DNA of 64,000 nt from Undaria pinnatifida (Eukaryota > Sar > Phaeophyceae > Laminariales > Alariaceae), in NCBI GenBank assembly GCA_012845835.1, contig JABAKD010000019.1:12020344-12084343 (forward strand), given 5' to 3'. A program made the position numbers and the translations under genes. The notes beneath the pieces were generated by a model. The model saw nothing but the letters and a program-made list of their open reading frames with translations. It did no database searches and was not told the DNA's origin. Shown here piece by piece: positions 34,311-47,800 of this stretch; the stretch's first letter is position 1, and every line of letters begins with the position of its first letter.

Positions 34311-37300
34311 CTGCGCGATATCTCGTCGGTACTCGTCGTCGTCGGAGCTTTCGCAGTCCTGGATAAAACAAGGTAAACAAACAAAAACAATAAAGAAAAT
34401 GGAAGAGGAGGCGGCATGCAAAACGGGTGAGAGGGGGGGGGGGGGGAGAGGTGTGTTAGTCTGAGACACCTTAAGAAGAAAAAACATGTCTGCACATCGC
34501 ATCCAACACGGGGGAGAGGGGGAGGGAGAGGTGTGTTAGTCTGAGACACATTAAAGAAAACAAAGAAAAATCTGCACACACACGGGCGCCCGAAAAAAAT
34601 CAAAGCCACGCCGCAGACCTTTTTTAATTAGATAGGGGGGGGGGTACTTTTCAAACCACATGAAAACAAATCATCCAATAAAACTGTTACCTTGTATATC
34701 AAAAGCCACGCCGCAGTTACTTTTCATTAGACAGGGGGGGGGGGGATACTTTAAAACCAAACGAAACAAACCGTCCAACAAAACTGTTACCTTGTTTATG
34801 CCTTCTCTTACTTTTTTTGTTTCGTTCTGTGATCACAACGCCTCGTTTTCCATTCTGAGGCCATTTCTTATGCAGTCGGATTCCGCCAGTCGAAAACGGC
34901 CCTTTTCGACTGGACTTTTTTTCCACTGGATTCTTCTGGTCCTTCTTCTTATCGTCAGTCGAGTCGATTTTATAGTTTTTGTGCTCTTTCCAGAGGCGGT
35001 TGGTGTGAGGGAGTACTGCTGTACAGCAGTCGAAATCGGTTGGCAGCTCTGTGGTTCGCGCTTTCTCCGCGAGCCACGGCTCGGCGAACCCTCGTCCCAG
35101 CGAGTTGGTGGCTTTGGGCTTGGCCGAAAGCCGCCAAAGCTACGTTCGTGGAGTTGCACTCAGCCGAGAGCCGACAAAGCTACAGCAGCCGCAGCCGTTG
35201 TTGGCAGCATGGGATCGAGACCGCGCGCTGCTGCCGTCGTGTGATACACGCTGCTGGCGAGCAAAACTAGGAATGCGCCACGCTGACTTGCTGCGAGAAG
35301 CAACAGCTGGGATAGCCAAGCCAGCGTCAGCGCATTGTATGATACTGCAGTGTGGTACTTGGTGTGGGTGTGTGGCCGTGTGGCCGTGTGGGTGTGTGTT
35401 TGGTGGTGGGATGAGCGATGCGATCGGTTCAAAAAACACGTGTAAAACCTTTTCGACTGAGTTTTTCGACTGGAGAGTCCAGTCGAAAAAGTCGAGTTTT
35501 TCGACTGGATCCGCCAGTCGGAATTTTCAGTCGAAAAAAGTTGAGTCGAAAAAGCCCTTTCTTCGACTGCGTAAGAAAGCCCGATCTGAGCTTCAGTCGA
35601 AAAAGGCCGTTTTCGACTGACAAATCCGACTGCATAAGAAATGGCCTGACTTCAAGGGGTGTGGTGTGTTCTGTTTTCTCTTTGTCATGGGCGCCCTCGG
35701 CACACATTGCAAAACTCGTAAACAAGAGGGAAAAATACTTTCTGAAACGCAAAAAAAAAAAGTAAAAGCGAACATGGGGAAGACGGTGGGGAATGGCAGC
35801 CAGAGACACTCCAAGAAAACAGCGTCACTGCATCGTGCAAAACCATATCCCGAAAATAACCTTACCTCGTCATCTTCAGCAACCCCCACCCCAACCAAAC
35901 CAAACAAAAAATGTGACCCCCCAAAAAGCCACACATCACTAGCAACTCCGGTTCGGTCCGGTATTAGCATCACAAATCACAAACCATAAACCAAAACCAA
36001 AACGACACGAAACGGCAAAAAAAAACAAAAAAACAGAAGAACACCTAGAAAAAATCCCACTTCCGACTCTCATCCCCACCAAAACAAACCAAATCTTAAC
36101 ACCCAAAAAAACGCCACACTGTCACATAAAATCCCGGTTCAGAACTGTGTGCCTTGTTCGAATTAAATTGGCACAACTAATCACAAAACCAATACCAAAA
36201 CCACAACATAACGACAAGAAAAAAAAGAAAATAACCTTGCCTCGTCCTCGTCGACCCCCATCCCCACCCCTACTCCGCCTACTCCCGGCGCGCCCCCACC
36301 CCCGCCCCCAAGCTCCCGCTCCCATCCCGCTTTCGCTTCCCCGTCCCCTCCACCGCCTCCCCCTCCTCCGTTTAAGAATGACCCCATTTCGCCGAGCTCG
36401 TTAACGGTGGTTCCGGCCTCATCAATTCGCGCCTGAAAATCGCATCACACCGACCACATAGGGCGAAAAATCGGGAGGGGGAGGGGGGGGGGGAGGGGGG
36501 GGGGGGTCAATCTTTGCTTGCCTTTAGTCCTTTGACCATTGACCAGGAATCCCTTTCGAGACAGTGTGGGGGAGGGGGGGATGAGAGTGTGACACAGGAA
36601 AGTTCGAAGTTGGTTTGGTGGATTTCTCGAGAACCGCTTGAGTGCCGTTCGGGGCCGATAGCACCCCCCCCCCCCCCCCAAGCCTCGTACAACTCCCACC
36701 TACACCCACCTTCTACTTGAGAGCTTGCCTTTCCAGCTCCCACTCGTCTTCGGGTAAAAAACACCCTCTCCTGCCCCCCCCCTTACCCCCTTAGCTTCGT
36801 AAAATCGCCACTCACCAACCTTCTCCATGCGAGCTTACCGTTCCACCCGCCTCTCCCCCCCCCGCCATCCCTCCCAAGCCTAATAAAACTCCCAACCATC
36901 CACCCACCCACCACCAACCACCCACTCATCCCCACCCCACCCCCCCACCCCCCCACCTTCTCTATGCGAGCTCGCCGTTCCAGCTCCCAATCGTCGTCGG
37001 GCTATAATTACCATCCCCATCCTCTTTCAAATGAGTACACCCCCCCTCCTGTTTCCCCTCCCAGGCGTCATACAACTCCAAAAAACCTGCTTCGTACGTT
37101 CTTCATGCGAGCTAGGGTTTGACCCATAATTACCCTTTTCCTCCCCTCCCCCCCGCCAGCTCAACGAACCCCCCACCCACCTTCGTTCTCCACGCGAGCT
37201 AAGATTAGGGCTACAACTATCCCCTCCCCCCCTCCCCCCCCCAACCTCCCCCAAGCTTCGTATAACTCCCATCGACCCATCGACCCACCTTCTCCATCCG

Positions 37301-38812
37301 AGCTCGCCGTTCCAGCTCCCATTCGTCTTCGCCCCCCCGCGGGCCAGCGCCACCACCGCCACCACTGGCTCGTCTGCCCCCGTTTTCGCTCTCGCTGCCG
37401 AGCATGTTTCCGATGCGCGAGAACACCCCGGAGGAAGCTGGATTCGAAGATGGCGCGGCGGAAGCAGAGGGGATAGCGGTACCTGCTGTCGCGGAAAGGG
37501 CCGGTCAAAACGTGTTTGGTGGGTTAGAAACGCGATTATTCTACAAGTAGTCGGTTCTTAGTGCTAAACGTGATTTTTCTCGAAAAACAAAAATTCGGCA
37601 CCACGATGACCGGCACATGGTTCTTTTCAACGACACGGAATACTAACCCCCCCCCCCCCCCCCCCTACCCCCCTTCCCCCCCCTCCACCCCCCCACCCCC
37701 CGTCACCCCGTCCCCCCCACTCTCTACTCCCTACCTCACTCACGGCGCTTGCGCGCTTGGTAAACGCGACGTCTGCCTGGTGGGTGAAAACACAACGTGC
37801 TCCGTCCCACCAATGCACGGATGCGATGGTCTATGGCGAGGGTCTATGGCCATACAACTACGGCTATGCATGGAACGAATACACCCCCCCCCACCCCACC
37901 TCCAGCACTGGGCCTACCCCCGCCCCCAGTAGATGCCACCTCGCCCTTCTGCAAGGCAAGCGCCATCCGATAGTCCTCCTCCATCTGCTTTCTCTCATCC
38001 GCCGATACCGTGAATGATCGAAGGTGATCCTCATCTTCAGGCCTAAAGGGCGCAAAATGCGCCCCCCCTCCCCTCCCCCCACCGCCACCGTTGCTTGCAG
38101 GTCCGGGTGGTGGCGCGACGGGGAGGCCGGGGCCGTGCCGCGCCCGAGGCCTGACGCGGGTTTCCACCTCCAGGTTTAGGGTGGGGATGGGGTGGGGAGG
38201 AGGGGGGGGGGGCGACAAGAATAATATCAAATATCGCAATGATATTTGGTTGTGGACGATTGGGCAGCGAAGAAGCGAGGTTGCAAATAGGCAAAGTTGT
38301 TGATCTATACTTGACTTCGTAGAGAGGCTCAGCGGCCTTGGGCGCGCCCCACCCCTAGCCCAATCCCCACCCCACCCCCAACCTAACCTTACCTCCGTCC
38401 TCCGACGACCCAAGCGCTCAACTCAAACACCAACCCAAAACAACCACCCCCTTCTAGAGCACTTTGCAGAGAGACCTGGTGACCTTTAGCGGTCCCCTCG
38501 TCCCCACTCCCACCATAACCCCACCCCCAACCCCACCCCCACCTCCACTCTAACTTCCACCGCCAACTCCACCCGTAAGTCAACCCCAAACACACACTCT
38601 TACCTCTTCGAGGGCTTTGTAGAGAGGCTCGGCGGCCGTGGGAGGGGGAAAGTCGCCCAGGAGCAGCTCTTGAGCGGAAACCACCGTCCCGTAGAAGTCG
38701 CGGTTGGTGTCCTTGCGGGTGACCATTGTAGCAGCCTCAAGAGAGACGCCGATAAAAACGCCCTAAAAAATGCGGCAACCCCCCACCCCCGCGGACGCCG
38801 AAGTAGTAGTAA

Positions 38813-38846
<34 letters not shown>

Positions 38847-41800
38847 TGTAGTGGCAGCAGTAGTAGTAGCAGTAGGAGTAGCAGTAGCAGTAGCAGTAGC
38901 AGTAGTAATAACACCAGCAGCAGCAGCAGCAGCAGCAGAAATAGCAGCGGAACGATGTTGACGACGGGAGGCAATTTTTGTTCCAGGCCCACAAAACCAA
39001 TCGGAAAAAAGGAACAAGAGCAGAGGAAGCAGGAGGCGTTTCGCAGGCAATTACGAAGTCGCGAGGAGGGGGGGGGGGAGGGAGGAGGGAAAAGAGGGGA
39101 TGGAGAGGGAGCGCAGGTGGGGGGGGGGGGGGGTGGAGAGCGGGGGGGGGGGGTTGAGTGCCATTGGTCAACCAAGCGTCCATCGTCAGGAGGAGATTCG
39201 AGAACCGTGAGGGAAACGCGCTACGCTTGCGCAGATCCTGCGCGGTCTGAGCAGAAAATGAGGCGCGTTACCCTTCCGAAAAAGCCAACAAGGGTCAGCA
39301 CGGCACGCTGCTTCGCCGCTGCTCCTTCGGTTGCTGTTGTCTGCCGGTACTGCTGCTGTCTGCTGTTGCTGCCTGCTGCTAGCGGCTGCTTTCTGCTGCA
39401 CAACTACCTGCTGCTGCTACTTGCTGCTTCTGCGCTACTGCCTGTTTGTCGCTGCTGTATGCTGCTACTGCTGCTGGTGCTGCTCCTCCTCCTCTTCCCG
39501 CTATTCGCTTGCAACTGTGCACGCTACTGTATCGTCCTGATGCTACATACCGTTGCTGCTGCAGCTCAGCCGAACCTTTGAGTACGAAAAATCTCTACTG
39601 CTGTTATCTCCTAGCACTTGCTGTACGCTTTCGTCCTGGTGCTATATACCGTAGTTGATGCTGTAACCGTACGTACCTTGGAGTGGGCGTACGAAAAGGC
39701 GGCGGTTACGCCGCCATCACCGGCTCTGATGTCCGTTGACGCAGTCCGACCCACAGGCCCAACGGAAAGGCTCAATTCCGTTCCAAGAGACACCTGTGCA
39801 TCATCCAGTCGACAAATTAACAACGGCCAGTCAACGTGTCAATGATGACCAATCGACAAACCAACAATGGCCAATCGAGAACCAACATCGACCTACGAGA
39901 AATCAACAACGAACCATCGAAACATCAACAGCCAACAATTGACCAACCAAAAACGACCAATCGACAAAACAACATCCGATCAGAACGCGGCATCGTCAAC
40001 AAGCACACAGCACAGCACAGCACAGCACACCCCATCAGTTCCGCACAAGCAGCTCTTGGCAAATATCAAACCGCCAGTTGCACTAAATCATGGGCCTCTT
40101 ATTTCTGCTCCCTTAATCACTTAGATGTGTTCTTCCTTGCGCGAGCGTAGCGGGCGGCGTCAGCTGCCCGCCGGAGCGGAGCACTTGTAACTTACTACTT
40201 AGTACTAGTATAGTCGGTCAATTTACAGCCCAGATAGTCAGGTCTTTTCGCGAGTCATGACCCGACCCGTCGGTATCCCGCGGATCGAGTCGGGTCCGGT
40301 TAACTCCTTTACAACTCGAAACCCCTTTATGGGGACAGTATTACTTGGATTTAGTATAGGGAGGGGTTTGGGGGCTCTAAAGGGGTTAAGAGGTACAGTA
40401 TTCCAAATGTCGAAACACTTGGGTCGGGTTGGGTGAGGATGTTTCGAAATCTTAGGGGTCGGATCGGATCACCCTTGGTTTCGTTCCGACCGACCCGACC
40501 TTTGCGAGAAGTAACCCGATCCGTCAAAACTTTCACCCCGACCAAATCCCAATGTCGGGACGACAGCTCACCTGTCCCGTACCCGTGAAAGCCTCCACTG
40601 CTCCCACCGTATTCAGCACGATCACCACGTCGGTCAGCTGCACAAAAAAAACGGAAAACAAAAACACGCAAGGGATTTCCATGCGGAAGTTAGGCGTTAG
40701 GGCACGGGGACACATTTCGAGTTTGCTGGCTGGGGGCGCTAGAATTCGATTTGCTGGAATAAGAAGCAGCAGTACGTTTAGCCGATTTGAAAACAGTGTG
40801 TCCCACAAAACGCGGGTGGAGCTCCAAAAGAGTAAACCTGGTATAGTACGGTGAGGAGGCACACCCTTAACACCTTCCTGTTGGGAGAGTTCCCAGACGG
40901 CGACGCGGCGGCTACCGCGCAAAACACATCGCACCAACCCAAAAACCAAAACACACTTACAGGTTATACACGCGAAACAAACAAAAAAAAAAGGAAAAAG
41001 GAGGGTAAACATTAGACGAGTGGAAGAAAAGGAAAAAAGGAGCAACGGAAACAAAACAAATAAAAACAATCACGAAGAAACATAAAAACAAAACAAAACA
41101 AACATTAAAGCACAAAAATGAAAAAACACGCAACACAAAACAAAAACAACACAAACAAAAACAAATGCGAACAACACCCTCAATAACAGAAGTCAACCGA
41201 GTGCACAGAGGGAAGGAGAATAGATAGGGCGGGGGTGATGATAATCGGTGCATTGTGCCAGCATTTTCGATTAGAACGAGCTACTGTGCACTGACCGGTG
41301 TCGGAAGGCAGATAAAACGAAAAAAACAACAGCAACACCACCACCACCACCACCACCACCCGAAAACTACCAACGACACCACCACCATCGACCATTGCCG
41401 CCGCCGACGCCACCACCACCACCACCGCCACCAACAGCAACAATAACCGCAAGCGCAACCGCGACAACAACAGCAACAACAGCGCCAGTACCGCCGCCGC
41501 CGTCGTCACCACCACCATCACCACCACCACCACCGGCAGCGGCAGCAGCAACGGCAACAGCAACAGCAACAGCAACACCAAGCAACAACAACAACAACAA
41601 CAACCAGGGCTGAGAGTTGGCTGACTAAGGCCAGAACAACAACCAAAACCAAGACCACAACAACAAAACGCCTTACCTCTCCGCCGATCTGGAAACCCCA
41701 GCCGAGGCCGACGCTGCCCAGCGCTGAGGGGGCCGACCATCCGCCGTCCCGCCTCCTGGCCACGACCAAACCGGTCCCCACTCGCGCGGTAACGAACAGC

Positions 41801-44800
41801 CCCACCTGGTAGCGAAAAATCACGGTCGGTTTCGGACGGACGTCGCTTTCGACCGTTTCACCTCTAATACTAAAAAAACACATTATGTATCTTGGTAAAA
41901 TATCTTTCGATTTTCGACCACCGACCGTTTCTCGCCTCTATAGACATGTCGACAGTTGAAAGTACGTTCGACTACTTTTGAGCACTCCAACAAATTCGAT
42001 ATTCGGTATTATACGTATGTCTGCACATTTCGTTTGGTCTCAGCATAAATGATACGGGGATGCCAGGGGGTGGGGAGGAAAAACGCGTTAGATACGACAT
42101 ATAACAAATATCATAACAAAATAGACAACAAACGGTACGTATAATATTGATATGGATACCTTGACGAAGGTGATGAAGGCGAGACCTCGAGCCTCCGCGA
42201 TGAGGTCCCTAGGGATGCTGTCGGCTCCTTCGATCACGTTGTCGGACGTGAAGTTCAACAGGGTGTTCGCGGCCTTCAGGATCTCGCCCACCATGTCGAA
42301 CGTCACCGGAGAGTTAAGGTATCTGCGTAAACATGGAATAGCAGTAACAGTAGCAGTAATAATGAGGCGCGCGAAGCGCGCAGCGCTGAGCCTTTTTTTC
42401 TTGGTTTTTTAAAAACAAAAAGCCTTTTCATATCGGATCGCATACGAGGGTAGGGTGCCTCGAACTAATTTCTCGGTATGTGTTTTTTGTTTGTATCAAG
42501 TTTTTCGGCCACGTATGTCCACCGCACTCAGCGTCCACGACACCAAGGCCAGCTCCGACGGGTCCTGTGCACGCACAAATGACAGACAAATCTGTTCGTG
42601 CTGGTTTCGCTGTGAGTCGTTGAGAGTTCGTCGAGATAAGTGCGGCAACGTGTGATTCCACAGGCACACCAACCACTGGGTGTGCGGCATTTTTTTGTGG
42701 TTTGACAGGCATTGCTGGGCTACACGTTATATACGAGTACTCACGCACAGCGACACTGACCCGGCTCTGGTCCCATGTGCCGTGCTGCTACTACCGCTGC
42801 TACATACACCTGCTTCTGCTTCTGCTGTGCTGCTGCTGATTCGAATGCTGCCCCTGCCACGAGTACAGCACCACCAGTTGTACGGGTACCGACTTTTTTT
42901 TCTCTGAAAACACTTTTGGGTGTGCGGCATTTTGTGATTTGATAGGCATTGCTGGGCTACGTTATATACGAACACAGTACGGGTTTCTCCCATGATCGTA
43001 TTTCTGTGATCGGAGACGCAGATTGTGAGCCTTCAACCAATGGGAATAACAAAGATTCCCATTGCCTTCAGCATTTCAAGCGAAAGGGAGCACTATTTGT
43101 TATTCTGCAGCATGCTGCTGCACGAGTACCTACGTTCAGGAGGTTGATGGACGATACACACGCACAGCGACACAGACCCGGCTCTGGTCCCGTGTGCCAT
43201 GCTGCTGTTACTACCGCTGCTTCTACACCTTTTCTGCTGTACGAGTAGTAGCTCTTGTCAGGAGGTTGTTGGACGACTTTTTATTTATGTAAAAAGCTAT
43301 CTCTATGCTGCTGTATGTACGAGAACCTATTTTCAGCAGGTTGATCGACGACTGATTTTTTTCTCTGAACACAGGACGTAAATGTCAAACAGCGTAGATG
43401 TTCGTGCGGAATAATAAAAACGCCACAATACCGGAGATAGATAGACGCTCATCGTCCTGTCAAGAGTTCAACCGAAAAAAACGGGAGAACTACGAATCAT
43501 ATCTAAGCTGCTGCTGCTGTACGAGTACCTGCTATATCCACAAGCAAGCCCACAAGCGCGTCGAGAACAACATCAGCTCTCGCTCATCATACCTTTTTCG
43601 TTCGGGATACTCGAAGCAGTGATGTCGAACCTACCGGTACACCCTCAATTCGATAGGTCCCGATTCCTCGCGTTAAAGACGCTCTGAAAAAAAACACATG
43701 TGCGGGGTCGACCGTAGTACAAGGAACTCCATATATGATGCATCGCAGATATGACTACGGCAGGTATTGAGGCCGCGCTTCATTACCACCCATTACTAGT
43801 ATCGGTATCACTATCAGTGTCAGTAGCAGTAGCAGCCACAATAGTATTAATAACAGTGGAAACAACAGCAAAGTCGCGGCGGAGTTAAGGTATCTGCGCC
43901 AACACGCACTAGTAGTGGCAGATAGCAGCACAGAAGTAGTTCGATACGTGACTCAATCGCACTACGTAAAGCAACAGCAACAGCAACGGGACGTGTCCAG
44001 GGCAATGGTTACACAACCGAAAGCACGGCTTGTGATGGCAAAGCGCAGGATACGAGACAATACCAACCGAAGCAAAGAATTAGGTTGTTGTGATACTAAC
44101 AGAACGATATAAGACAAGACAAGACAAGACAAGACAAGGCAAGACAAGACAAGACAAAAACACGCCCCTTACCTCTCTACCGAAGTGCGGCTGTGATGGG
44201 TTGGCATCGCCGAGTGCGTCATCGTTTGCTTCAAGCCACGTACAACGAAGCCCGAAACAAAAACAAAACAGCCACAGGTGGAGGAAAAAAAAAGACGCAA
44301 AAATAAACAAATCAGACAGACAAACAAACAAGCAAACAAACAAACACGCAAGCACGCAAGGCAAGCAGGCAGACAGGCAAACGACCATACAAACAAACAA
44401 ACACACGAGGAAAGAGATGGAGAGCGCGAACAAGGGAGAGAAAAACAAGGAAGGGAGGGAAAGATAAGCAAGGGTAAAGACAACAAAGACAAGACAAGAC
44501 ACGCAGACGGGCAGAGAGATACAGAGAGGGCGCGAAAAGGGAATCGAGGTAGCGACAAAAGTGGAGGTAGGAGGTAAACAGAGACGTGTTACTAATAGCT
44601 CATTTCGGGGAACACAACCATGAAGGTGTTCGAGTGCTCCATACGTCGAACAGGCAAGAATCATCCCCATTGATGATCTATATGATCTATGCCATTCAGG
44701 GAAGACAGATCCCTGGTGAATACGATCTGCATGACATACATATCACGTTGTCGGGCGAGAGCCGTATGGTTGGCATGATCTAGCTCATGTTCCCTGGTTT

Positions 44801-47800
44801 GGATCTGTACTGCACAGATCCTGTACAAAAGGATCTGTCTACAGACGCGGGGTTTAGATGATCTAGACCATGGTCGGTCCCATGTGTAGATTTTCCACTT
44901 GAAAAAAAGACCACTCTGTCCGGAATGTATGGATCGATTGGATACTAACACGAATATAAAACGGTCCTCACATGCCTTTTTCTTGTATTTTTGTTGAAGA
45001 TAAAAACAAATCACGACCGTTTATTTTTTCTTCCAAATCAATCCCTAAGCAGTGTGTGCTCCAAAAAAAAGTAGGATCCCTTCCTTAGGTTGAGGCGTTG
45101 AAGAATAATGAGCGCATGCCAATTATGACATTTGCTTCACAACAAACATTAGGACCCCCTTTCGAGCTGGCTGCAGCCGATTCTACGACCTCCCGGCGAG
45201 ATCTCCGAAAAGAAATATCCCAGGACCGGCGATCTTTTTTGGTTCGACCAACCATGACTTACCAACCTATTTCACTTGCCCACGCACACATGTCGATGAA
45301 AGCTACAAGTATCTTGCTGCGCGACCTCCTAGCTACAGCCACACTACAAATAACAAAAAAACATAATAATCACACCCCGTAACATGCGCGATCGAAGTAT
45401 CACACACAGCTTGCAAAGCTGAGTGTTAATCAAAAAATATTTTTTGGTCAATCTAACAGCGCTCAAGTGTGGTTTTCATTGTTATAATAATAACTCATGG
45501 CAAAAAAATCGTTGTTATTACCTGAAGGTCTGCTTGCATGGGAGCCAAGACATGATCGCACTCCCTGCACACCCTTTGGACCTCTCGGGGGTCGAAGTCC
45601 GCCAAGGTCATCGAAGCATCTGACGGGGGGTAAACCACCTTCCATCAGCCAAAACGAATAGGAAAATAGGAAGGGGAGGGTGCAGGAGGGGGGTTGGGGG
45701 GGGAAGCGGCGGGGGGGGCGGGTAGGCAATTAAATCATGGATGTCGTCCTCAGGACCATAGACCTGCGCATGCCCACAAAATGTCGGGACGGAGCACGCC
45801 GGGTTTCACCGAGCAGGCAGGCATTGCTTACACCAAGCGCGAAGGGGGGCGAGCTCCTAAGGCGTGTCACATAAAAATACATACTTCGAAGTACATACAT
45901 TCCACGATCTTGGAAGGTTTCAAAAGCACGTCAAAGTGTGTGTGGGGGGGGGGCATCGCAATTTGGAGCCAACAAAAATCGCCACAACAAAAACGCCAGC
46001 CAACGAAAAAAAAAAGAAAGCAGTACGTGCGCCTCTACATATCGACGAAACAACTGGTATCATCCTTGTTCCATTTTTGGTGTGTGTTTTGTCATCCCTC
46101 TACAACCCATGGGTCTAATCGCTGGCCATTTTCGGACACAACTCAGATCTGAGGTCTCGACGCCGCACCCACCACCCATCCCTCGGGTTCCCGCCACGTT
46201 ACACGCTTTGGGCATGTATCATGCTATGTACTGCCGAACTAAGTGAGCATGCACTGAAACACATCGGTGTGTCAGGTATGACGGTGAGATTGGGCCACAC
46301 AAAGACGGATGCCACCCTCCGTTGCAGCTACGGCTGAGCCAAAGAAAGACGGATACCACCCCCCTCCCCCCCCGCTACGCAGTCCACTCCTTTTTCCGTT
46401 GTGCCTGCTCACACAACCCCCTCTCCCTCAGCCGCAAAGAGCCCAAGCAAAAAAAAATACTATGGCATAACCCCCTCCCCCCCCCCTCCCTCCAAAGAGT
46501 TCCCGCTTCAAAAAAGCAAACCTATTGCAATGGAAACCTACATCGTTGAGGGGCACCAGAGCCTTCGATGGCGTACACGCCGCGCACGCCACACGCCCGC
46601 AGTACCTATGGACACAGGTTTAATGAGGAAGTTTGCACAATCGAAGAGAAAAATATCAAGCACGGGGGAGGGGGGGGTGGGGGTGGGGGAGGCGCAAAAA
46701 GTCGCAAGCATGAAGGGGGGGCACGAGCATGAGGGGAAGCAGGAGAGGGGTGGAAGGGGTGAGGATGCTTGTAGTGCAAGAACAACTCAATACGAATGAC
46801 AGCTGGGTTTTGTATTGTATGGTAAAGCGAGTTACTGTGATATGAAACCGTCAGTGCAGGTATCTTGCATGCCTGTGCTGTGAGAGACCAAATACCTATG
46901 TGTATACTCTAACGAAACCTCTACTCAGCGCCAGTTACGACATGCTCTGCATGCTCTACTGCTGCAACGCCGTAATAGCGGTATGGAAAGCTGCGAAGGG
47001 ATGTGGAAGGAGGCGGTGGAGGGGGGGGGGGGGATTCCTTGAGCTGTCCCGCCATTCGATGACGATGACCGCTGTATGCATACCCATACTACATACTACG
47101 GTACGCCACACCTCATAAGAAACCCATATTTTGCAAGGCTTTTCACCCGTCAGGTCGTGTCAGGAGGTCTCCAAAATCTCTCTTGTTGAATCGGGCCGGG
47201 TGAGAGGTGTTCCAAACCGCACTGGTCGGTCCGAGTCTGGTCAGGAGGCTTTTGAATGTCATGGGTCGGGTCGAGTCGAGTCGCGTCAACCTGACCCGAC
47301 CCGATCTGACCCGCGAAAATTGCTCGATCCGTTCCGCGAGGTGTGCTAAACCTGAGAGGGGACTGTTGAAAACCGATTTAGTCGGAAATGCGGCTGGTGA
47401 ACCCAACTGATGGCTTGCCGACTTGCGTCAGGCGAGCGAAGCCAGCAAATTAGTCTCCACAGGCCGAGGGGGGCCCGCTTGAGAAAGAAAAAAAAACCAT
47501 CCAGTATTAGACAACCCTTCTCGCAATTATGCCAATCCAATAAATCGGATAGTCGGCACCTTCGTTGCGGCTAATCTGGAGAGTGTTCTCACATTAACTC
47601 GCGTACTCAAGTTGGTGGCCACAGGACGTGCTCCAGTCACTTGCTCTCTTCTTTTTTTTTTATCCCATTTATTATCCTCGCACTACTCTCGTGCTCCCTC
47701 CCAGTAGTAACTCGGATCCGGGGTCACACAGCGGGCCCCTCTCCCCCCTCCCCACTACGGTACGTGCCTTCACTTTTATCGCGAGAACAATTCAGCATTT

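Noticed and set aside
33031-34366. Series of overlapping ORFs of 70-181 codons
   Set aside because: They are frames across the 52-bp minisatellite with no conserved reading frame between units.
38600-39581. Long poly-Leu, poly-Ser or poly-Val frames on both strands
   Set aside because: They arise from AGT/AGC triplet repeats and overlap a well-supported SYLF exon in another frame.
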